In this document: piece after piece, positions 61,422 to 64,000 of the stretch
How the letters are laid out: every line of letters starts with the position of its first letter
Numbering within the stretch: the stretch's first letter is position 1
Assembly (NCBI GenBank): GCA_902798285.1
Contig: CADBVZ010000009.1
Location: forward strand, 1-64,000
Source of the DNA: an uncultured Prevotella sp.
GTDB lineage: Bacteria > Bacteroidota > Bacteroidia > Bacteroidales > Bacteroidaceae
Length of the DNA stretch: 64,000 nt
Reading direction: 5' to 3'
Translations under genes and position numbers: made by a program
Notes under the pieces: generated by a model
What the model was told of the DNA's origin: nothing
The model's database searches: none
Seen by the model: only the letters and a program-made list of their open reading frames with translations

Positions 61422-62264
61422 ATGAGGCTGAGGAAATACTTAATTCTTGTTGTCATTCTGCTCTGTGGCTCGGCATCTTTGGGATGTTTGATGCTCGGTA
61501 CCATCTCCTGTACAGCTACTCATGCGGTAGTGGACAAACAGCAAACGGTTGATCGCATCCAAAAACGTGGCTATCTACTTGTGGGAACCACAGGCGATTA
61601 CCGGCCACTTTCTTTCAGAGAGCCAGACGGAAATTATTGGGGTTTTGGTATCGAGATGGCTGGGAAAATAGCGGAATGCCTGGGGGGTGGTATACAGTTT
61701 GTCCCGACTTCGTGGCCAACCCTTTCGGCAGATGTGATGGCTGAACCACAGACTTTCGATCTTGCAATCGGTGGTATCACTATTACGGAAGCTCGACGTG
61801 AGATGATGCTGATGAGCGACGGCTATTTGGCCAATGGTAAGACCATTTTGTGTCGTGCTGAGGAGGCTGATCGTTACAAATCGTTGGCCGATATCGATAA
61901 ACCAGAGGTACGCGTGATGGTAAATCCCGGTGGACTGAATGAAAAATTCGCCCAACAGAATCTGACACATGCCACCATCATTGTACATCAGAAAAATGAA
62001 GAAATACCATCGTTGATAGCAGAGGGTGAAGCCGACGTGATGATCACAGAGATTACGGAAGCGCCGTATTATGTTCAAACGGACGCGCGTCTTGCTGCTC
62101 CACTATTGAACGAGCCGTTTACAAATGGTGAGATTGGCGTGTTAATGCGTAAAGGCCAAGAGGACTTACTACAGCTGGTAAACAATGTGATCCATCAGAT
62201 GAAATCCGATGGATCACTTCGCCAACTGCACGAGAAATATGGGTTGGTATATGCTTACGAATAA
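61422..62264 (+). CDS. Cyclohexadienyl-dehydratase-like (PheC) / solute-binding-fold lipoprotein
   Basis: A 280-aa protein. A hydrophobic N-terminus with possible lipobox (SLGC or TISC) precedes the SBP_bac_3 fold. It resembles PheC of Pseudomonas: VGTTGDYRPLSFREPDGNYW, QFVPTSWPTL, FDLAIGGITIT, VMVNPGGLNEKFAQQNL and IAEGEADVMITEITEA. PheC converts prephenate/arogenate to phenylpyruvate/phenylalanine in the periplasm. No ABC permease is next to it, which supports the enzyme reading. An amino-acid-binding lipoprotein is the alternative. Confidence 0.72.
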   Translation: MRLRKYLILVVILLCGSASLGCLMLGTISCTATHAVVDKQQTVDRIQKRGYLLVGTTGDYRPLSFREPDGNYWGFGIEMAGKIAECLGGGIQFVPTSWPTLSADVMAEPQTFDLAIGGITITEARREMMLMSDGYLANGKTILCRAEEADRYKSLADIDKPEVRVMVNPGGLNEKFAQQNLTHATIIVHQKNEEIPSLIAEGEADVMITEITEAPYYVQTDARLAAPLLNEPFTNGEIGVLMRKGQEDLLQLVNNVIHQMKSDGSLRQLHEKYGLVYAYE

Positions 62265-62277
62265 AATAAGATGGAAT

Positions 62278-63333
62278 TCAGAAATTCTTCCTAACGCCCT
62301 GCCATTCAGGGAATTTCATCTTGAGATATTCGTCATCAAGGAAGAGAGCTGATTGTCCTACCTTACATTTCAATTGCCAGTCGAGCCATTTAACGACAGC
62401 CTTAGCATAGTTGCCACCATACTTCTCATAATAGGTGCCGCTGTGACCATCCTTGGAGTTAAGCATCACTACGGGAATATTGTCGGCAATGCGCTCGTAA
62501 TCTTTCTGGGCATTGGCGTATGCGATATCAGCAGGACCACCAATCATATAGAACATCGGGGTGTGAAGGTTCTTCAGACACTCCTTCGTGGCGCCCATCA
62601 TCTCCATATCACCGATACCCGTGTTCAACATCACGCAGGTCTTGATGCGAGGGTCGTAGGCCACAGCCAACACCTGAGCACCGCCACACGATTGTCCCAT
62701 AGCTGCCACCTTGTCGAGATTCAGACAGTGATAATACTCAGAACCTTGGGTGGCATTCTGCTCTGTGAGCCAGTCGAGTACCTCGAGTAACATTTTGGGA
62801 TAGGTGCTGAATTGAGGCATTGCAGGCTGCTGTTGCTTCTTTGCTTTCTTAGCAGCCTTTGCTGCCAACTCTCTCTGTTTGGCTTGTTCCTCCTGGCGAG
62901 CCTTGATCTCCTCGGGAGTCAGAGGCAGGATCTTTTCTCCATTTGCCATGATTACCTCGCCTTTGGTTTCGGGATATGCCGACTTCAGCACTCCTCTCCA
63001 CTGCGCCATCACATCGGCTTCGTCGTATGGACCGATGGCTGCAGCCACATAACCGTATGAAGCAACCTCGCTCAACAGCAGGCGCATTTCCACATTATTA
63101 TTAAAACAGGCGCCATTGGCATAAACAATCACGGGCAGGGCTCCCTGCTGAGCCACAACATCTTTCAGGTTCTGCGGGCGATACACCGTGAAACCTGTGC
63201 AAGAGGCGTCGCCCACCACTTCAGATTTGAAAGGTCCTGTACCACCTTCTTCTACTACTTGTTTCTGAACAGTCTGGGCATTCAGCCCTACACTTGTAGC
63301 GAACAACATCGCTGTAATGAATAGTTTTTTCAT
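62278..63333 (-). CDS. Secreted alpha/beta hydrolase
   Basis: A 351-aa protein with signal peptide (MKKLFITAMLFATSVGLNAQ). PVIVYANGACFNNN (oxyanion region), GQSCGGAQVLAVAYDP (nucleophile Ser in GxSxG), GGPADIAYANA (Asp) and SKDGHSGTYYE (His) complete the triad. A K/A/Q-rich helical insert (about 135-170) interrupts the fold. C-terminal lid (KFPEWQGVRKNF). Substrate unknown (acetyl ester, feruloyl ester and lipase roles are all possible). It is 38 bp after the thioredoxin gene, an operon. Confidence 0.75.
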   Translation of the reverse strand: MKKLFITAMLFATSVGLNAQTVQKQVVEEGGTGPFKSEVVGDASCTGFTVYRPQNLKDVVAQQGALPVIVYANGACFNNNVEMRLLLSEVASYGYVAAAIGPYDEADVMAQWRGVLKSAYPETKGEVIMANGEKILPLTPEEIKARQEEQAKQRELAAKAAKKAKKQQQPAMPQFSTYPKMLLEVLDWLTEQNATQGSEYYHCLNLDKVAAMGQSCGGAQVLAVAYDPRIKTCVMLNTGIGDMEMMGATKECLKNLHTPMFYMIGGPADIAYANAQKDYERIADNIPVVMLNSKDGHSGTYYEKYGGNYAKAVVKWLDWQLKCKVGQSALFLDDEYLKMKFPEWQGVRKNF

Positions 63334-63371
63334 ACTTATGGTTTTTTAATTAGTAAATGTTCTGTTGCTTA

Positions 63372-63875
63372 TTATAGTTTAACAGCCTTGGGTGTCCAGT
63401 TCTTGAAGAAGCTCAATACTTTCTCTTGGTTGTAACCTTTGCCCTCCTCCAATAAACCAGAATCTTGAATGTGGATAACCTTACCTTCCTCGTCAAGCAC
63501 TACGAATACGGGGAAACCGAAACGTGCCGGGCGGTTCAGGCGTTCCATCAACTTCTTTGCCAACTCGGCCTTTTCAGCATCTTTAGACTTACGAGGATTG
63601 TAATTCACATGAATATAGACAAAGTTGTCGTCGATCATCTTGCTGATGGTGGTGTCGTTGGAGATAAAATCAGCAAAGAGTAAGCACCAAGGACACCAGT
63701 TTCCACCTACCTGGCAGATGACAAATTTACCCTCAGATTTGGCTTTTGCAACGGCTTGGTCTATCTGTTCAATAGGATTGATGTCCTCATTATATACTTT
63801 CTTAAGACTATTCTGAGCGTTTACGTTCAGCGCTGAGATGACAGTCAGCAGTAAAAGGATGATCTTCTTTTTCAT
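63372..63875 (-). CDS. Secreted thioredoxin-like protein (WCPWC)
   Basis: A 167-aa protein with signal peptide (MKKKIILLLLTVISALNVNA). GGNWCPWCLLF holds C61 and C64. Further matches are VYIHVNY and RFGFPVFVVLDEEGKVIH (cis-Pro of FPVFVV). Domain order fits a periplasmic thioredoxin_7/DsbD-gamma-like reductase. Possibly helps disulphide exchange for the downstream hydrolase, which has several Cys. Promoter -7 element TAACTTTG at 63929-63936. Confidence 0.85.
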   Translation of the reverse strand: MKKKIILLLLTVISALNVNAQNSLKKVYNEDINPIEQIDQAVAKAKSEGKFVICQVGGNWCPWCLLFADFISNDTTISKMIDDNFVYIHVNYNPRKSKDAEKAELAKKLMERLNRPARFGFPVFVVLDEEGKVIHIQDSGLLEEGKGYNQEKVLSFFKNWTPKAVKL

Positions 63876-63928
63876 TCTTCAGTTATCATTTCATTGTATA
63901 AATAGTAAATTAATCACAAAACTTGGGG

Positions 63929-63966
63929 CAAAGTTAATGAAAATTCCCCAATTCTTCGTAACTTTG
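63929..63966. promoter_or_regulatory. Divergent -7 elements, thioredoxin gene and right-edge gene
   Basis: Minus-strand TAACTTTG (63929-63936) and plus-strand TAACTTTG (63959-63966). Confidence 0.45.
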
Positions 63967-63979
63967 CACTCAAATTTAA

Positions 63980-64000
63980 ATGATTTTTAGGTATTATGAC
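63980..64000 (+). CDS. Start of a gene cut by the window edge
   Basis: ATG at 63980 begins MIFRYYD, 13 bp after a -7 element. ATG 63997 is an alternative start. Nothing more can be said. Confidence 0.3.

Overview
The window looks like chromosome of a gut or rumen Bacteroidales bacterium, most likely Prevotella in the broad sense. Evidence for this is the Bacteroidetes promoter pattern TTTG-N19/20-TAnnTTTG in front of several genes, a SusC/SusD pair, GH130 mannosylglucose phosphorylase, AraC regulators beside carbohydrate genes, many signal-peptide lipoproteins, and an asparagine/aspartate/fumarate operon with a Dcu transporter. No rRNA, tRNA or CRISPR array was seen. LAYOUT: (1) 1-3407 holds the end of an SSB-like protein, a PrimPol/VirE-N plus DUF3987 protein and an M15 endolysin-like peptidase, which reads as the replication/lysis remnant of an integrated element. 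(2) 3464-13791, minus strand, is the most unusual locus. One operon encodes a giant VgrG/baseplate-spike-like protein (1386 aa), a separate 662-aa coiled-coil/beta-rod protein, a full-length but degenerate paralogue of ribosome recycling factor (RRF), a STAS protein, an RsbW-like ATPase, a SpoIIE phosphatase fused to a second RsbW-like domain, a membrane protein, and an M15 lipoprotein broken by an internal deletion. It looks like a secretion-spike cassette under a partner-switching signalling module. No sheath, tube or baseplate genes are present in the window. (3) 13869-26930 is a polysaccharide utilisation locus: membrane-anchored AraC regulator, GH2, GH130, CE7-type acetyl esterase, SusC, SusD and a SusE-position lipoprotein with two tandem domains. 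GH130_1 plus an acetyl esterase points to an acetylated beta-mannan, by inference only. (4) 27034-37774 holds three copies of a two-gene unit: a DUF6057-like polytopic membrane protein followed by a lipoprotein with a CxxCH haem-type motif and TolB-like repeats. The third copy is inverted and headed by an AraC regulator. (5) 37892-50053 is mixed: Ntn amidohydrolase, M28 peptidase, acyltransferase-3, LytTR regulator divergent from a LiaF-like protein, TonB-type outer-membrane barrel, CAT-like and DUF418 proteins, GNAT, and a second SpoIIE phosphatase with a helical-repeat sensor. (6) 50110-55155 is the operon dcu-ansB-porin-aspA: asparagine is deaminated to aspartate, aspartate to fumarate, and Dcu exchanges C4-dicarboxylates. 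aspA starts in a heptanucleotide tandem repeat at a non-ATG codon. (7) 55418-64000 holds a methyltransferase, a 600-bp non-coding stretch with 22-bp tandem repeats and an origin-like arrangement, an SMP-30 lipoprotein, a glutathione peroxidase/nitroreductase fusion, GH43, a ZIP transporter, tcdA, a PheC-like protein, an alpha/beta hydrolase, a thioredoxin, and the first codons of another gene. All functional calls come from reading motifs and recalled family sequences; no database search was run.
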